Origin: Ohtaekwangia kribbensis
GTDB taxonomy: Bacteria > Bacteroidota > Bacteroidia > Cytophagales > Cyclobacteriaceae
Reading direction: 5' to 3'
DNA: 64,000 bases
NCBI RefSeq assembly: GCF_042676245.1
Contig: NZ_JBHTKA010000016.1
Location: 467,683-531,682, forward strand
In this document: piece by piece, positions 47,078-58,900 of the stretch
How positions within the stretch are numbered: the stretch's first letter is position 1
Layout: each line of letters starts with the position of its first letter
Position numbers and translations under genes: made by a program
Notes under the pieces: model-generated
The model's input: only the letters and a program-made list of their open reading frames with translations
Told to the model about the DNA's origin: nothing
Databases searched by the model: none

Positions 47078-50000
47078 ATGCAAGAGATTTTACAAACGCA
47101 CATCAACCTCAGCAAAATTATGCGAATTACGTTGAGCCAGATTGCCGTTATGTTGATCCTGACGGGCATTTCCCGCGCGGAGGTCGGCAAAGCACAAAGC
47201 CTCTTAGATCGGAGCATTACCCTTACGGTCGAAAGGACGAGTCTGAGCAAAGCACTGGATAAAATAGAAAAAAGTGCTTCTGTTCGGTTTGTGTACAGCA
47301 AGAACTTTATCTCCATAAAGGAAGAAGTTTCCTTTCATGCCGAGAAAGAAAAACTGGAATCGGTTTTGAACAGACTGCTCGGTCCGCTCAATATCCGGTA
47401 CCAGGTAATAAAAGATCGCATCGTGCTGAACAAGGTACGAACAGCCGATGAAGAAGAAGAAGAAACCACTGCGGAAGAGACTTCAGCTATACTGGCACCG
47501 GTTGCTATAGCAGGCCGCGTAGCCGATGCGGAAAACCAGCCACTGCCGGGTGTTAACGTATTGGTGAAAGGCACCACGATAGGAACCACAACCGATGCAG
47601 ATGGTAAATATAGTCTCGAAGTGCCCGATGGAAATACTACTCTTGTATTTAGCTTTATAGGCTATATTACACAAGAAGTAGATATAGCGAGCCGTACTAC
47701 GGTTGATATTACACTCGTAGCCGATGTACAGCAGCTATCAGAAGTAGTGGTTGTGGGATATGGTGAACAAAAGAAAGAGACTGTTACTGGGTCGGTTGCC
47801 TCGGTAAAAGGATCAGACCTTGTTAAATCACCCGCAGTAAATTTAACAAACTCCATAGCAGGCCGCATGCCCGGTGTTATTGCGGTGAACCGCAGCGGTG
47901 AGCCAGGTTACGATGGTTCCAGCATTCGCATACGCGGATCAAATACATTGGGAAGTAACGATGCGCTGATTGTAATTGATGGTATACCGGCACGTGCGGG
48001 TGGTATAGAGCGTCTTAACCCTGCGGATATAGAAAGTATATCGGTATTGAAAGATGCATCTGCGGCTATCTACGGATCGCGTGCTGCCAATGGAGTTATA
48101 CTCATCACGACCAAGCGTGGTAAAACCGGTAAACCGGAGATACTATATTCCTTTAACCAGGGATGGGCGCAGCCAACCGTTGTACCCGAACTTGCTGATG
48201 CGACTCAGTTTGCTGAAATGCGAAATGAACTGGAGATATTCAATTTACCGGTAGACGAATGGGCAGCAGCCAATACAGCATTCAAACAAACCGGTAGCTA
48301 TACCCGTCCGAATGGGACAGTAGTGGATGCTCCCTATACTCCGGATGATTTTCAAAAATTCAGAGATGGTTCTGATCCCTGGGGACACCCGAATACCGAT
48401 TGGTATGGTGCTACATTAAAAACATGGTCGCCACAGTCGCGCCATAATTTACAGCTCACCGGTGGTACAGAAAATTTCAAATACCTCGCATCACTCGGCT
48501 ATCAGAACCAGGATGCATACTATAAGAATGCAGCAACCGGTTACAAGCAGTATGATATACGCGTTAACCTCGATGCCAACATAAACAAGTATATAAAAAC
48601 AACCATCGGTATATTAGGTCGCCAGGAAAACAGGTTCTACCCTACACGCAGTGCAGGTGCTATATTCAGAATGCAGATGCGCGGTATACCTACGCAACCG
48701 GCTTACTGGCCAAACGGTTTACCCGGACCGGATATCGAGAACGGTGAAAACCCGGTTGTAATTACTACGAACCAAACCGGTTATGATCGCGATACGCGTT
48801 ACTATGTACAAACCAATGGATCTGTAGATGTAACGATACCGTGGGTAAAAGGATTGAAATTTACCGGAACAGCTTCCGTTGATAAATATGTAAAGCGTAC
48901 CAAGAAATGGGAGATACCCTGGTATTTATATACATGGGACAAAGTATCGTACGAAGCGGATGGCGTTACACCGAAATTATCCAAGGGACAACGCGGTCCT
49001 TCTGAGCCACGCCTTACACAAAGCGATGAAGACCAGCTAAACGTATTGCTGGGCGGTATCATTACCTATGAAAAATCATTCAATGATCATGCTGTTACCT
49101 TTCTGGCCGGTACCAACCGCGAGACCATTGATAACGACTACTTCAATGCATACAGACGCTTCTTTATTTCATCATCAGTCGATCAGCTGATTGCCGGTGG
49201 TAATGCCGAGCGAAATGCAAATGGTGGCGGATGGGAAAGGGCCCGTATCAATTACTTCGGTCGCGTTGCCTATAACTACAAGGAAAAATACCTGTTGGAA
49301 TTCCTGTGGCGCTACGATGGCTCCTATATGTTCCCGGAAAATACACGCTATGGTTTCTTCCCGGGTATAATGGGCGGATGGCAGATATCTGAAGAAGATT
49401 TCTGGAAGAACAATGTAAACGTGGTAAGCTACCTGAAGCTCCGCGGTTCATGGGGACAATTGGGTAACGATCAGATATACTATGATGTAAATGGTAACGG
49501 TGTTATTGACGGTGATGAATTGCAGGAGTACCAATATCTTTCTACCAATGCTTTCAGAAGCTATATCATCGGTGGACAGGAAGTAGGAACTATATATGAG
49601 ACACGCGTACCGAACCCGACCGTTACGTGGGAGGTTGCCAACAACTTCAACCTCGGTCTGGAAGGTGCATTACTTGCAGGAAAGATCAACTTCTCGTTCG
49701 ATGTATTCTGGAACAAGCGCAGTAATATACTCTGGCGCAAGAACGCATCCGTACCACAAACAACCGGTATGACATTGCCTGCTGAAAATATAGGCAAGGT
49801 AAATAACAAAGGTTGGGAGTTCCAGGTTGGTTACAACGGACAGGTTGGTGAACTTTCATACAACATCAGCGTGAACGGTGGTTATGCCCAGAACAAAGTT
49901 ATATACTGGGATGAAGCACCCGGTGCACCGGAATGGCAACGCACTACCGGACGCCCGATGTATACGTACCTCGCGTATCAGTACGATGGTGTATTTGCAA

Positions 50001-50608
50001 CCGAGGAGGACATTGCTGCTGAGACATTGGATTACTCGGCTATCACCAATACACTTCGTCCGGGTGATATGAAGTATAAAGACTATAATAATGACGGAAA
50101 GATTACGCCAGACGATCGCGTTCGTAACGACCGCACCAACATTCCGCTCTTCCAGGGTGGTTTAAATATAGGGGCGCGCTATAAGAACTTCGATCTCTCT
50201 ATATTATTCCAGGGCGCTGCCGGTGCGCAGGTATATGTGAGTACCGGTGAATCCGGAAGTATTGGTAACTTCCTGCTGGATGTATACAAGAACCGCTGGA
50301 CCATCGATAACCCGAGCAGCGAACATCCGCGCATTGCCGACCGAAGCAATCAGTACTACTCGAACAATAACACCTATTGGTTAAGAAGTTCAGACTATAT
50401 CCGTTTGAAAAACCTCGAGCTGGGCTATACCATTCCATCTACATTGGCAAGCCGTGTAGGCATAGGAAGCCTGCGCGTATATGTCAATGCACTGAACCTG
50501 CTCACATTCGATAAGTTCAATGTATTCGATCCGGAATCAACCGGTGGTACCGGCCAGTATTATCCGCAGGCAAGAATTCTGAATACAGGTTTAACGGTAA
50601 CATTTTAA
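47078..50608 (+). CDS. SusC-like TonB-dependent transporter with STN domain (module B)
   Basis: 1176 residues from the ATG at 47078 (MQEILQTHINLSKIMRITLS), chosen because the upstream extension runs through a hairpin. It has a signal region, an STN domain (LDRSITLTVERTSLSKALDKI; about 45-120), a carboxypeptidase-regulatory-like domain (AGRVADAENQPLPGVNVLVK), the plug (EVVVVGYGEQKKETVTGSVA; IYGSRAANGVILITTKRGK) and the barrel ending NTGLTVTF. An EF-hand-like loop (DVNGNGVIDGDEL) is present. It imports a glycan and signals through FecR/FecI; susD follows after 12 bases. Confidence 0.95.
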   Translation: MQEILQTHINLSKIMRITLSQIAVMLILTGISRAEVGKAQSLLDRSITLTVERTSLSKALDKIEKSASVRFVYSKNFISIKEEVSFHAEKEKLESVLNRLLGPLNIRYQVIKDRIVLNKVRTADEEEEETTAEETSAILAPVAIAGRVADAENQPLPGVNVLVKGTTIGTTTDADGKYSLEVPDGNTTLVFSFIGYITQEVDIASRTTVDITLVADVQQLSEVVVVGYGEQKKETVTGSVASVKGSDLVKSPAVNLTNSIAGRMPGVIAVNRSGEPGYDGSSIRIRGSNTLGSNDALIVIDGIPARAGGIERLNPADIESISVLKDASAAIYGSRAANGVILITTKRGKTGKPEILYSFNQGWAQPTVVPELADATQFAEMRNELEIFNLPVDEWAAANTAFKQTGSYTRPNGTVVDAPYTPDDFQKFRDGSDPWGHPNTDWYGATLKTWSPQSRHNLQLTGGTENFKYLASLGYQNQDAYYKNAATGYKQYDIRVNLDANINKYIKTTIGILGRQENRFYPTRSAGAIFRMQMRGIPTQPAYWPNGLPGPDIENGENPVVITTNQTGYDRDTRYYVQTNGSVDVTIPWVKGLKFTGTASVDKYVKRTKKWEIPWYLYTWDKVSYEADGVTPKLSKGQRGPSEPRLTQSDEDQLNVLLGGIITYEKSFNDHAVTFLAGTNRETIDNDYFNAYRRFFISSSVDQLIAGGNAERNANGGGWERARINYFGRVAYNYKEKYLLEFLWRYDGSYMFPENTRYGFFPGIMGGWQISEEDFWKNNVNVVSYLKLRGSWGQLGNDQIYYDVNGNGVIDGDELQEYQYLSTNAFRSYIIGGQEVGTIYETRVPNPTVTWEVANNFNLGLEGALLAGKINFSFDVFWNKRSNILWRKNASVPQTTGMTLPAENIGKVNNKGWEFQVGYNGQVGELSYNISVNGGYAQNKVIYWDEAPGAPEWQRTTGRPMYTYLAYQYDGVFATEEDIAAETLDYSAITNTLRPGDMKYKDYNNDGKITPDDRVRNDRTNIPLFQGGLNIGARYKNFDLSILFQGAAGAQVYVSTGESGSIGNFLLDVYKNRWTIDNPSSEHPRIADRSNQYYSNNNTYWLRSSDYIRLKNLELGYTIPSTLASRVGIGSLRVYVNALNLLTFDKFNVFDPESTGGTGQYYPQARILNTGLTVTF

Positions 50609-50620
50609 ACAACCTTATCC

Positions 50621-52492
50621 ATGAAGAATATGATAAAGCGTAGCACGATAGCGTTTGGAACGATCATCGCTTTGTTTACCATTGCAGGTTGTAGCGATGA
50701 CTTTGTAAACACCAAACCTCTGAACGAAGTACCGTCTGAAGATGTTTGGAAAGATCCGGGGCTTGCACAAGCCTTTGTTACCGATATATACAACGGCCTG
50801 GGTAATGGCGGATTTGATGAGCAGATGCTCGCATCCCTTACGGATGAAGCTATATTTACCCATCCCGGTCGCGGTATCAACACAATAACGGAAGCACGTT
50901 CCAACCCGGCCGATATAGGTTGGGTGAACAATACGTTGAACTGGACCAACATGTATCAGCGTATACGTGCGTGTAACCTGGCCATTGAAAATTTAGCAAC
51001 ACCTCAATTTGAAAATACAAGTTCGATCGAAGCAAATGTGTTAAAAGGAGAAGCATATTTTATGCGCGCTTATTTCCACCACCAGTTGCTGCGTTACTAC
51101 GGAGGTATACCGATTGTAGACAGAACTTATAAATTGGGTGAAGCCGATTATACAATTGAACGGAATACATTTGCAGAATGTGTTGATTTCATTGTAAGCG
51201 ACTGCGATCAGGCTGCACAATTGCTGGATGGAAAAACCATGGCAGCCGGAAGAACATCGCGCGCAGCAGCGCTCGCGCTGAAAGCACGTGTGTTACTATA
51301 CGCAGCCAGTGATCTGCACGATATGCCTACAGCTTCTGCTAACTCATCTGATATAGCTGGTTTTTCAAACCCTGAATTACTGGGCTATACCAGCGGAACA
51401 CGCGAAGAGCGTTGGCAGCGTGCCAGAGATGCAGCGAAAGAAGTTGTTGATCTGAACAGCTATGCCTTTGGTTTTGGATTGGTAGCTCCTGTTACCGCTA
51501 CAGAGGGAACATCCAACTATTCAAATATAGCCATGGCCAGAAACGGTGGTGAAAAAGAGTTGATCTTTGCCCGCTATTTCATCAATGCAAAAGATGAAGG
51601 TGGTGCATGGGTTGGTCGTAACAACGGCCCGAATGGTTATCACAACTGGGCAGGTAATACACCAATACAAAACCTGGTAGATGATTATGAGATGATGGAT
51701 GGTACCGAGTTCGATTGGAACAATGCGGATCATGCAGCAGCTCCCTATACCGATCGCGATCCGCGCTTCTATGCAACCGTGCTATATGATGGTGCTCCGT
51801 GGAAACCACGCACCGCTGATGCGGCCGGTAAAGATCCATACAACCAGATACAGACCGGACAGTATCAGATCGTAAACAGCTCCGGCAGTGTGGTGTCTTA
51901 TTTCGGATTGGACACCCGCCAGAGTTCCATTGAAGACTGGAACGGTACACGTACCGGGTACTATATGAAGAAATTCATTGATCCGAATCCGGCTATCGTT
52001 GATCAGAATACACGCCAGCAAGTGCCGTGGCCATTCCTGCGCTATACCGAAGCTGTGCTGAATTATATAGAAGCCAGCATCGAATTAGGTGAAGAAGCCG
52101 AAGCAATATTGTGGTTAAACCAGATACGCTTCCGGGCGGGTATGCCTGCCGTTGCGGAGACCGGTACAGCGCTGCGTGACCGCTATCGCAATGAACGAAG
52201 AGTAGAACTTGCCTATGAAGAACACCGGTATCACGATGCGCGCAGGTGGATGATAGCACCTGAAACACTCGGGCAAAAAGCAGGACGTATCAATATAACG
52301 GCTACGTTGAAGGCTGGAAAAGATGTACGCATCTATAAATACGATCCGGATAACTATAACTATAAATATGAACCGTTGAATATTGATCCGGGTATTGAAA
52401 ACCGTGCGTGGCTTGATAAGATGTACTATCTGCCGATTCACCGCGATGAGATAAACCGTAACAATAAATTAGTTCAGAATCCGGGATACTAA
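50621..52492 (+). CDS. SusD-like surface lipoprotein (module B)
   Basis: 623 residues, lipobox FTIAGC (Cys24). SusD features: DDFVNTKPLNEVPSEDVWKD, LKGEAYFMRAYFHHQLLRYY, FLRYTEAVLNYIEASIELG, NERRVELAYEEHRYHDARRW. It is the glycan-binding lid partner of the module B SusC, at the upper end of normal length for the family. A strong hairpin lies between it and the next gene. Confidence 0.95.
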   Translation: MKNMIKRSTIAFGTIIALFTIAGCSDDFVNTKPLNEVPSEDVWKDPGLAQAFVTDIYNGLGNGGFDEQMLASLTDEAIFTHPGRGINTITEARSNPADIGWVNNTLNWTNMYQRIRACNLAIENLATPQFENTSSIEANVLKGEAYFMRAYFHHQLLRYYGGIPIVDRTYKLGEADYTIERNTFAECVDFIVSDCDQAAQLLDGKTMAAGRTSRAAALALKARVLLYAASDLHDMPTASANSSDIAGFSNPELLGYTSGTREERWQRARDAAKEVVDLNSYAFGFGLVAPVTATEGTSNYSNIAMARNGGEKELIFARYFINAKDEGGAWVGRNNGPNGYHNWAGNTPIQNLVDDYEMMDGTEFDWNNADHAAAPYTDRDPRFYATVLYDGAPWKPRTADAAGKDPYNQIQTGQYQIVNSSGSVVSYFGLDTRQSSIEDWNGTRTGYYMKKFIDPNPAIVDQNTRQQVPWPFLRYTEAVLNYIEASIELGEEAEAILWLNQIRFRAGMPAVAETGTALRDRYRNERRVELAYEEHRYHDARRWMIAPETLGQKAGRINITATLKAGKDVRIYKYDPDNYNYKYEPLNIDPGIENRAWLDKMYYLPIHRDEINRNNKLVQNPGY

Positions 52493-52514
52493 TTCGTCTG
52501 AAGTAGACTATATT

Positions 52515-52555
52515 TAGAATCTATACTCATGCGTGCAGCGTGGGTATAGATTCTA
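52515..52555 (+). promoter_or_regulatory. 18-bp hairpin directly before the VCBS lipoprotein start
   Basis: TAGAATCTATAC (52515-52526) pairs perfectly with GTATAGATTCTA (52544-52555), and the stem continues inward through CTCATGC/GCGTGGG with two G-U pairs to a loop of about five bases (GTGCA). The ATG at 52557 follows after one base, so the ribosome-binding region lies in the stem. It may be a terminator without a T run, or a translational switch. Confidence 0.75.
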
Positions 52556-52556
52556 T

Positions 52557-55500
52557 ATGTTTAACTACATCCTGACTACTTTGAAACGCCCATCCCACCA
52601 ATACCTGCTGGTATTCATAATATGTATATGTATAGCAGGCTGTCGTGATACAACGCAACCAAACCAGGAGGCACCTGCGAAGCCGGCACCTGAAACCCTC
52701 TTCAGGTTATTGCCACCGGAAAGTACGCACATCAATTTCAGCAATACACTTACCGAAGGACTCAATACGAACGTATTGATCTACGAATACTTTTACAATG
52801 GAGGAGGTGTAGCTGCAGGCGATCTCAACGGAGACGGTCTTGACGATCTATACTTTACGGCAAACATGGCTGCAGACAAGCTATATCTCAACCAGGGCAA
52901 CATGCAGTTTACGGATATAACACAGGCCGCCGGCATTGCCACACGTAATGGTCCGTGGAAAACAGGTGTTACCATGGCCGATGTAAATGGTGATGGCAAA
53001 CTGGATATATATGTTTGCTACTCCGGTAACCTGCGCCCCGAAAGACGATTGAACCAGCTATATATCAATACCGGTAATGATGCGAAGGGCATTCCGCAGT
53101 TTAAGGAGGAAGGAAAAAAATATGGATTGGACAGTGATGCCACCAGTACGCAGGGATATTTTTTCGATTACGATCGTGATGGCGATCTCGATATGTTCCT
53201 GTTGAATCACAACATCAATGCGCTACCCGTTTTGAATGAAGCCAATACAGCAAAGATGTTACATGAAGAAGACCCGGTAAGTGGCGTACGACTATATCGC
53301 AATGACAATAATTACTTTAAGGATGTAACGGCCAAAGCCGGGATCAGTTCCACTGCACTCACGTACGGACTGGGCGCAGGACTTGCTGATCTGAACAACG
53401 ATGGCTGGAGCGATATCTATATCAGCCATGATTACAACGTACCCGACTATCTATACATCAACAATAAGAATGGAACCTTTACCGATAAACTGAAATCCGT
53501 AGTCGGTCACACATCCAATTTTTCAATGGGTAATGATATAGCCGATATCAACAACGATGCACAGCCGGATATATATACCCTGGATATGCTACCGGAAGAC
53601 AATCGCAGGCAAAAGCTTTTGATGGCACCCGATAACTATGGAAAGTTTGATCTGAACGTTCGCATTGGTTTTCATTACCAGTATATGCGCAACATGCTAC
53701 AGCTGAATAACGGCAATGGAACGTTTAGTGAAATTGGTCAGCTTGCCGGAGTGTCCAATACCGATTGGAGCTGGGCAACGCTGCTGGCCGATTATGACAA
53801 CGATGGATGGAAAGACATCTATGTAACCAATGGCTACCTGCGCGATTTTACCAACCTCGACTTTGTAAAGTATATGGATAACTATATAAAGCAGAAAGGA
53901 AGATTGATGCGTGAAGATGTGCTGCAGCTCGTGCATCAGATTCCGGCTTCCAATGTTACCAACTATATATTTCGCAATAACGGTGATCTCACCTTTAACA
54001 AGAATAATACAGCCTGGGGCTTTACGCAAACATCCAACAGCAATGGTGCCGCGTATTCGGATTTGGACAACGATGGCGACCTGGATATTATCGTCAATAA
54101 CATCAACGCTCCGGCATTCATCTATCAAAATGATGCCGTGCAACGCACAAAACATCACTACCTGAAAATTAAACTACAGGGTGCCGGTAAAAATACGGTT
54201 GGGCTGGGCGCCAGAATAATTGCACGGGTTAAAGGTAAAACGCAGGTGGTTGAGCAAATGCCATCACGCGGGTATCAATCTTCGGTATCGCCTGTGTTGC
54301 ACATAGGGTTGGGTGATGAGGCAATGATTGATTCGTTGCAGGTAATCTGGCTTTCGGGCAAGCAGCAACTTTTGCAGCAGGTGAAAGCGGATCAGGTATT
54401 GGTGGTAAAAGAGAAGGATGCAGCCGGTAAATATATACCGGCAGTCACACCAAAACCAATCTTTACGCAAACACAAAGACTTTCGTTCACGCACCAGCAA
54501 GACTATATCAACGATTTTAAGCGGCAATCGTTGATGGTAAATCCACTGTCGTTTAACGGCCCTGGGTTGGCAAAGGCGGATGTAAATAGCGATGGTCTTG
54601 AAGATATATATACCGGTGGAGGCGTGGAGCAGGCCGGTGAGTTGTTCCTTCAGCAGAAGGGCGGCAAATTTATCCGGAAAGCACAACCTGCATTTATTGC
54701 CGACAAAGTATATGATGATACCGATGCGATATTTACCGATGTAAATGCCGATGGCCATGCAGACTTGTACGTATGCAGCGGAGGGTATCATCACTTTGAG
54801 CCGGATGCTGATGCGTTGCAGGATCGTTTATACATGAACGATGGCAAGGGTAATTTTACAAGGGCTGCAGATGCTTTACCCATCATGCACACCAGTAAAA
54901 GTTGCGTGCGCGTTAGCGATGTCAATGGTGATGGTGCCCCTGATCTTTTTGTGGGCGGTCGTGTTATACCCGGACGTTATCCTGAAACACCGGAGAGTTA
55001 TTTACTGATCAACGATGGCAAAGGTAAATTTACCAATGCCATCGCATCATGGTCACCAAGCCTGCAAAATATAGGTATGGTTACCGATGCAGCCTTTACC
55101 GATCTGAATGGTGATAAGAAAAATGACCTGGTTGTAGTAGGCGAGTGGATACCGGTAACCGTATTCATAAATGAAAATGGTAAACTTGCTGATCGGACAC
55201 GCGATTACTTTTCGAAATCCTATAGTGGTTGGTGGAACAAAATTGTGACCGGAGATTTTAACCACGATGGTAAAACTGATTTAGTGATTGGTAACATCGG
55301 ACTCAATTCGCAATGCAAAGCCAGTGATGCAGAGCCTGCCGAAATGTTTTACAAAGATTTTGACAACAACGGTTCTGTCGATCCTATTCTGTGCTCCTAT
55401 ATACAAGGCAAGAGCTACCCGTATGTAACACGCGATGAACTGCTGGAGCAGATCGGTTCGAAACGAAAGCGTTTCCCCGACTATAAAAGTTATGGCAATG

Positions 55501-55919
55501 CAACCCTCACGGATATTTTTACAGCCGAAGAACTCGCTGGTGTAAAAAAACTTTCCGCCAACTATTTGCAAACGGTATGCTTTCTGAGCGATGCACAGGG
55601 AAAATTCCATGAAAAAACGTTGCCGGTGCAGGCGCAGATGTCACCCGTTTATGTAATTATTCCACTAGATTACAACGCTGATGGCAAGGAAGATTTAATT
55701 TTAGGAGGCAACATTAACCACGCGCGATTGAAATTCGGAAAGTACGATGCTAACTACGGCATGTTACTACAGGGTGACGGCCAGGGCAATTTTAACTATA
55801 TTTCACAGCAACGCTCGGGCTTCAGGCTTACAGGTGATGTACGCAGTGCAGTAACCGTGGGTAACGCGATAATCTTTGGCATCAACGAACAACCCGTACA
55901 AGTATATTCTCATCAATAG
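52557..55919 (+). CDS. VCBS/FG-GAP repeat lipoprotein with ASPIC/UnbV domain
   Basis: 1120 residues from the ATG at 52557, which gives a lipoprotein signal (CICIAGC, Cys29); a GTG at 52533 falls in the loop of the preceding hairpin. Repeated Asp-rich calcium-binding loops (AAGDLNGDGLDDLYF; MADVNGDGKLDIYV; YSDLDNDGDLDIIV; VSDVNGDGAPDLFV) form a beta-propeller in two halves. Between them is an ASPIC/UnbV-type domain (ARIIARVKGKTQVVEQMPSR; IGLGDEAMIDSLQVIW). Such proteins often accompany SusCD pairs in Cytophagales and probably bind glycan at the surface. Function is not established. Confidence 0.9.
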   Translation: MFNYILTTLKRPSHQYLLVFIICICIAGCRDTTQPNQEAPAKPAPETLFRLLPPESTHINFSNTLTEGLNTNVLIYEYFYNGGGVAAGDLNGDGLDDLYFTANMAADKLYLNQGNMQFTDITQAAGIATRNGPWKTGVTMADVNGDGKLDIYVCYSGNLRPERRLNQLYINTGNDAKGIPQFKEEGKKYGLDSDATSTQGYFFDYDRDGDLDMFLLNHNINALPVLNEANTAKMLHEEDPVSGVRLYRNDNNYFKDVTAKAGISSTALTYGLGAGLADLNNDGWSDIYISHDYNVPDYLYINNKNGTFTDKLKSVVGHTSNFSMGNDIADINNDAQPDIYTLDMLPEDNRRQKLLMAPDNYGKFDLNVRIGFHYQYMRNMLQLNNGNGTFSEIGQLAGVSNTDWSWATLLADYDNDGWKDIYVTNGYLRDFTNLDFVKYMDNYIKQKGRLMREDVLQLVHQIPASNVTNYIFRNNGDLTFNKNNTAWGFTQTSNSNGAAYSDLDNDGDLDIIVNNINAPAFIYQNDAVQRTKHHYLKIKLQGAGKNTVGLGARIIARVKGKTQVVEQMPSRGYQSSVSPVLHIGLGDEAMIDSLQVIWLSGKQQLLQQVKADQVLVVKEKDAAGKYIPAVTPKPIFTQTQRLSFTHQQDYINDFKRQSLMVNPLSFNGPGLAKADVNSDGLEDIYTGGGVEQAGELFLQQKGGKFIRKAQPAFIADKVYDDTDAIFTDVNADGHADLYVCSGGYHHFEPDADALQDRLYMNDGKGNFTRAADALPIMHTSKSCVRVSDVNGDGAPDLFVGGRVIPGRYPETPESYLLINDGKGKFTNAIASWSPSLQNIGMVTDAAFTDLNGDKKNDLVVVGEWIPVTVFINENGKLADRTRDYFSKSYSGWWNKIVTGDFNHDGKTDLVIGNIGLNSQCKASDAEPAEMFYKDFDNNGSVDPILCSYIQGKSYPYVTRDELLEQIGSKRKRFPDYKSYGNATLTDIFTAEELAGVKKLSANYLQTVCFLSDAQGKFHEKTLPVQAQMSPVYVIIPLDYNADGKEDLILGGNINHARLKFGKYDANYGMLLQGDGQGNFNYISQQRSGFRLTGDVRSAVTVGNAIIFGINEQPVQVYSHQ

Positions 55920-55946
55920 TTTCAGATATATAGTTCAGACGTAAAA

Positions 55947-58900
55947 ATGATAAGCACGTTTATTCGGAAAAGTTTCACGCTGGTATGGCTGGCGTGTATA
56001 GCAGTGGGCTTCACGGCCTGCGATGATTCATCTACACCACGCATTCTTGTATTTACCAAAACCGCAGGATTCTATCATGAATCGATTCCCACCGGTGTAG
56101 CGGCCATTCAAAAGCTGGGGAAGGAAAATGGATTTGAAGTAGACACAACACGAGATGCACACATCTTTACAGAAGATGAACTGAAGCGCTATAAGGCTGT
56201 AATATTTCTCAGTACAACCGGTAATGTTCTGAATGCTGATCAACAAGTGGCGTTCGAGCGATATATACAGGCCGGTGGAGGTTATGTAGGCATTCACGCA
56301 GCGGCTGATACGGAATATGATTGGCCGTGGTATAACAAACTGGTGGGCGCGTATTTTCTCAACCACCCGAACAACCCGAACGTTCGCAGTGCTGCGATGA
56401 ACGTGGTGGACACCACACACCTTGCAACGAAGGGTCTACCCGCCCGCTGGGAGCGTACGGACGAATGGTATAACTATAAAAGTATTTATACTGGTATTAA
56501 TACGCTGATCCTGCTGGATGAAGACAGCTATGATGGCGGAGAAAATGGTGATAATCACCCGATCGCCTGGTATCATGATTACGATGGTGGTCGCGCCTTC
56601 TATACCGGTGGCGGCCATACAAAAGAAACATATAGCGAACCGTTGTTTCTGAAGCATCTGCTGGGCGGTATACAATATGCAATGGGTGCCAATGTAAAAT
56701 TGGATTATGCGAAAGCGTATGCCGTAAAATCTCCGGAAGAGAATCGCTTTACCAAGACAATCCTCAGCAACGATCTCAACGAGCCTATGGAACTTGCTGT
56801 TACTCCTGACGGACGCGTATTTTTTGCTGAACGTGCCGGTAAATTCTATGTATACCAGCCTTCGGATAATACGACTAAGCTCGTGCACCAGTTTACAGTA
56901 ATGCCCGACAACAAAGAAGGCTTTGGTAACGGCTTGCTGGGTGTGACCCTCGATCCCGATTACGAGAAGAATAACTATATCTATTTCTTTTATACTCCGG
57001 ATACAAAACCTGCGCATCAGAATGTATCCCGGTTCAAGATCGGAAAGGATAATGTACTGGATCTGAAATCTGAAAAAGTCTTGTTGCAGATACCGCTGGA
57101 GCTTGAAGTAAGTGCCCACACAGGCGGCTCACTCGCCTGGGATAAAGACAAGAATCTATATATATCTACCGGTGATAATACTGTACCGTTTGCCTCGGAT
57201 GGCTTTGCACCAATCGATGAAATACCAGGTCGCATTACCTATGATGCACAACGTTCGGCTGCCAACACCAACGATCTTCGTGGAAAGATATTGAAGATAC
57301 ATCCGGAGGAAGATGGAACGTATACTATACCAGCCGGTAATTTATTCCCGAAAGGAACTCCGCAAACCCGTCCGGAGATATATGCGATGGGGTGTCGCAA
57401 TCCCTATCGTATATCGGTTGATCTCGCAACAGCTATAGTATATTGGGGCGAGATCGGTCCGGACTCGGGTAATGATGGTGCACAAGGTCCGCGTGGTTAC
57501 GATGAGATCAACCAGGCAAAGACTCCAGGCAATTATGGATGGCCGTACTTTGTTGGTGATAACAAAGCGTATCATGAATTTGATTTTGCAACGAAGTCGG
57601 TAGGTGCGTTGTTCGATCCAAACAAACCGGTCAATACTTCGCCCAACAATACTGGTGCAAAAGAATTACCACCCGCACGCAAGGCAATGATCTGGTATCC
57701 ATACGATCGCTCGAATGAATTTCCGGATGTAGGTGCCGGAGGACGCAGTGCTATGGCCGGCCCGGTATATCACTACGATGCTGATCTCAAGTCCAATACT
57801 AAATTTCCAGAATACTTTGACAAGAGCTTGTTCATCTTCGACTGGATGCGCAACTGGATATATATAGTACGCCTCGATGCGGAGTATAACTTTAAGCGCC
57901 TCGAATCGTTCATGCCAAAAACCGGAGATTTCAGAAGACCGATCGATATGGAAGTAGGACCGGAGGGTTCGTTTTATCTGCTGGAGTATGGTTCGGTATA
58001 TGGTATCGATAATGTGGATGCGCGTTTGGTTCGTATCGATTACAACGGAGGCAATCGTAAACCTGAGGCACGTATAGCGAGTAAAGACACCGTTGGACTG
58101 GCTCCTTTGAAAGTAAATTTCAGCAGCAAGCCCAGCGTTGATTTTGATGACGATGAACTTACCTACGAATGGCTGATCGATGGAAAGAAAGTAACAACTA
58201 CCAACGCAGAATATACTTTTGAAAAGAACGGAGTCTTTAATGCAATATTAAAAGTTACCGATCCTTCCGGAGAAAGCGATAGCGATACGCTGCAGATCCG
58301 GGTAGGGAATACGCCTCCAGCCGTAGCGGTTACAACTGCTGACAACACCACGTTCTTTTTTGACGATCAACCGCTGCTATACCAGGTATCCATCCGTGAC
58401 AATGAGGATAAAGTAATAGATCCGGCCGGTACATTTATCGCGTTGAAATATATACCCAGGGTAGGACAGCAGATCGGACATCAGCAGATATCGTCCTTCA
58501 ATCTCGGTAAATCGTTGATGGAAGGCAGCGATTGCAAAGCGTGTCACCAGATCAATGGTAAATCGGTAGGACCAGCATTCACGGAAGTAGCGAAGAAGTA
58601 TCAGGCGGATAAAGAGAAGGCCGTGATAAAACTTGCCAATAAAGTAATTACCGGTGGCGGTGGCGTATGGGGCGATCATGCCATGAATGCACACCCGCAG
58701 CTCTCGCGTGAAGATGCTTCGGCAATTGTTCGCTATGTTCTTTCATTAAATGACAAGCAACAAGCCGCAACTCTTCCGACTTCCGGAACGGTAACATTCA
58801 AAGAACATAAAGACAAAGATGCGCGCGGTCGTTATGCACTCAGCGCAATATATACCGATCAGGGCGGCAACGCAGTGCCACTCTCCGGCAGCGATGCACT

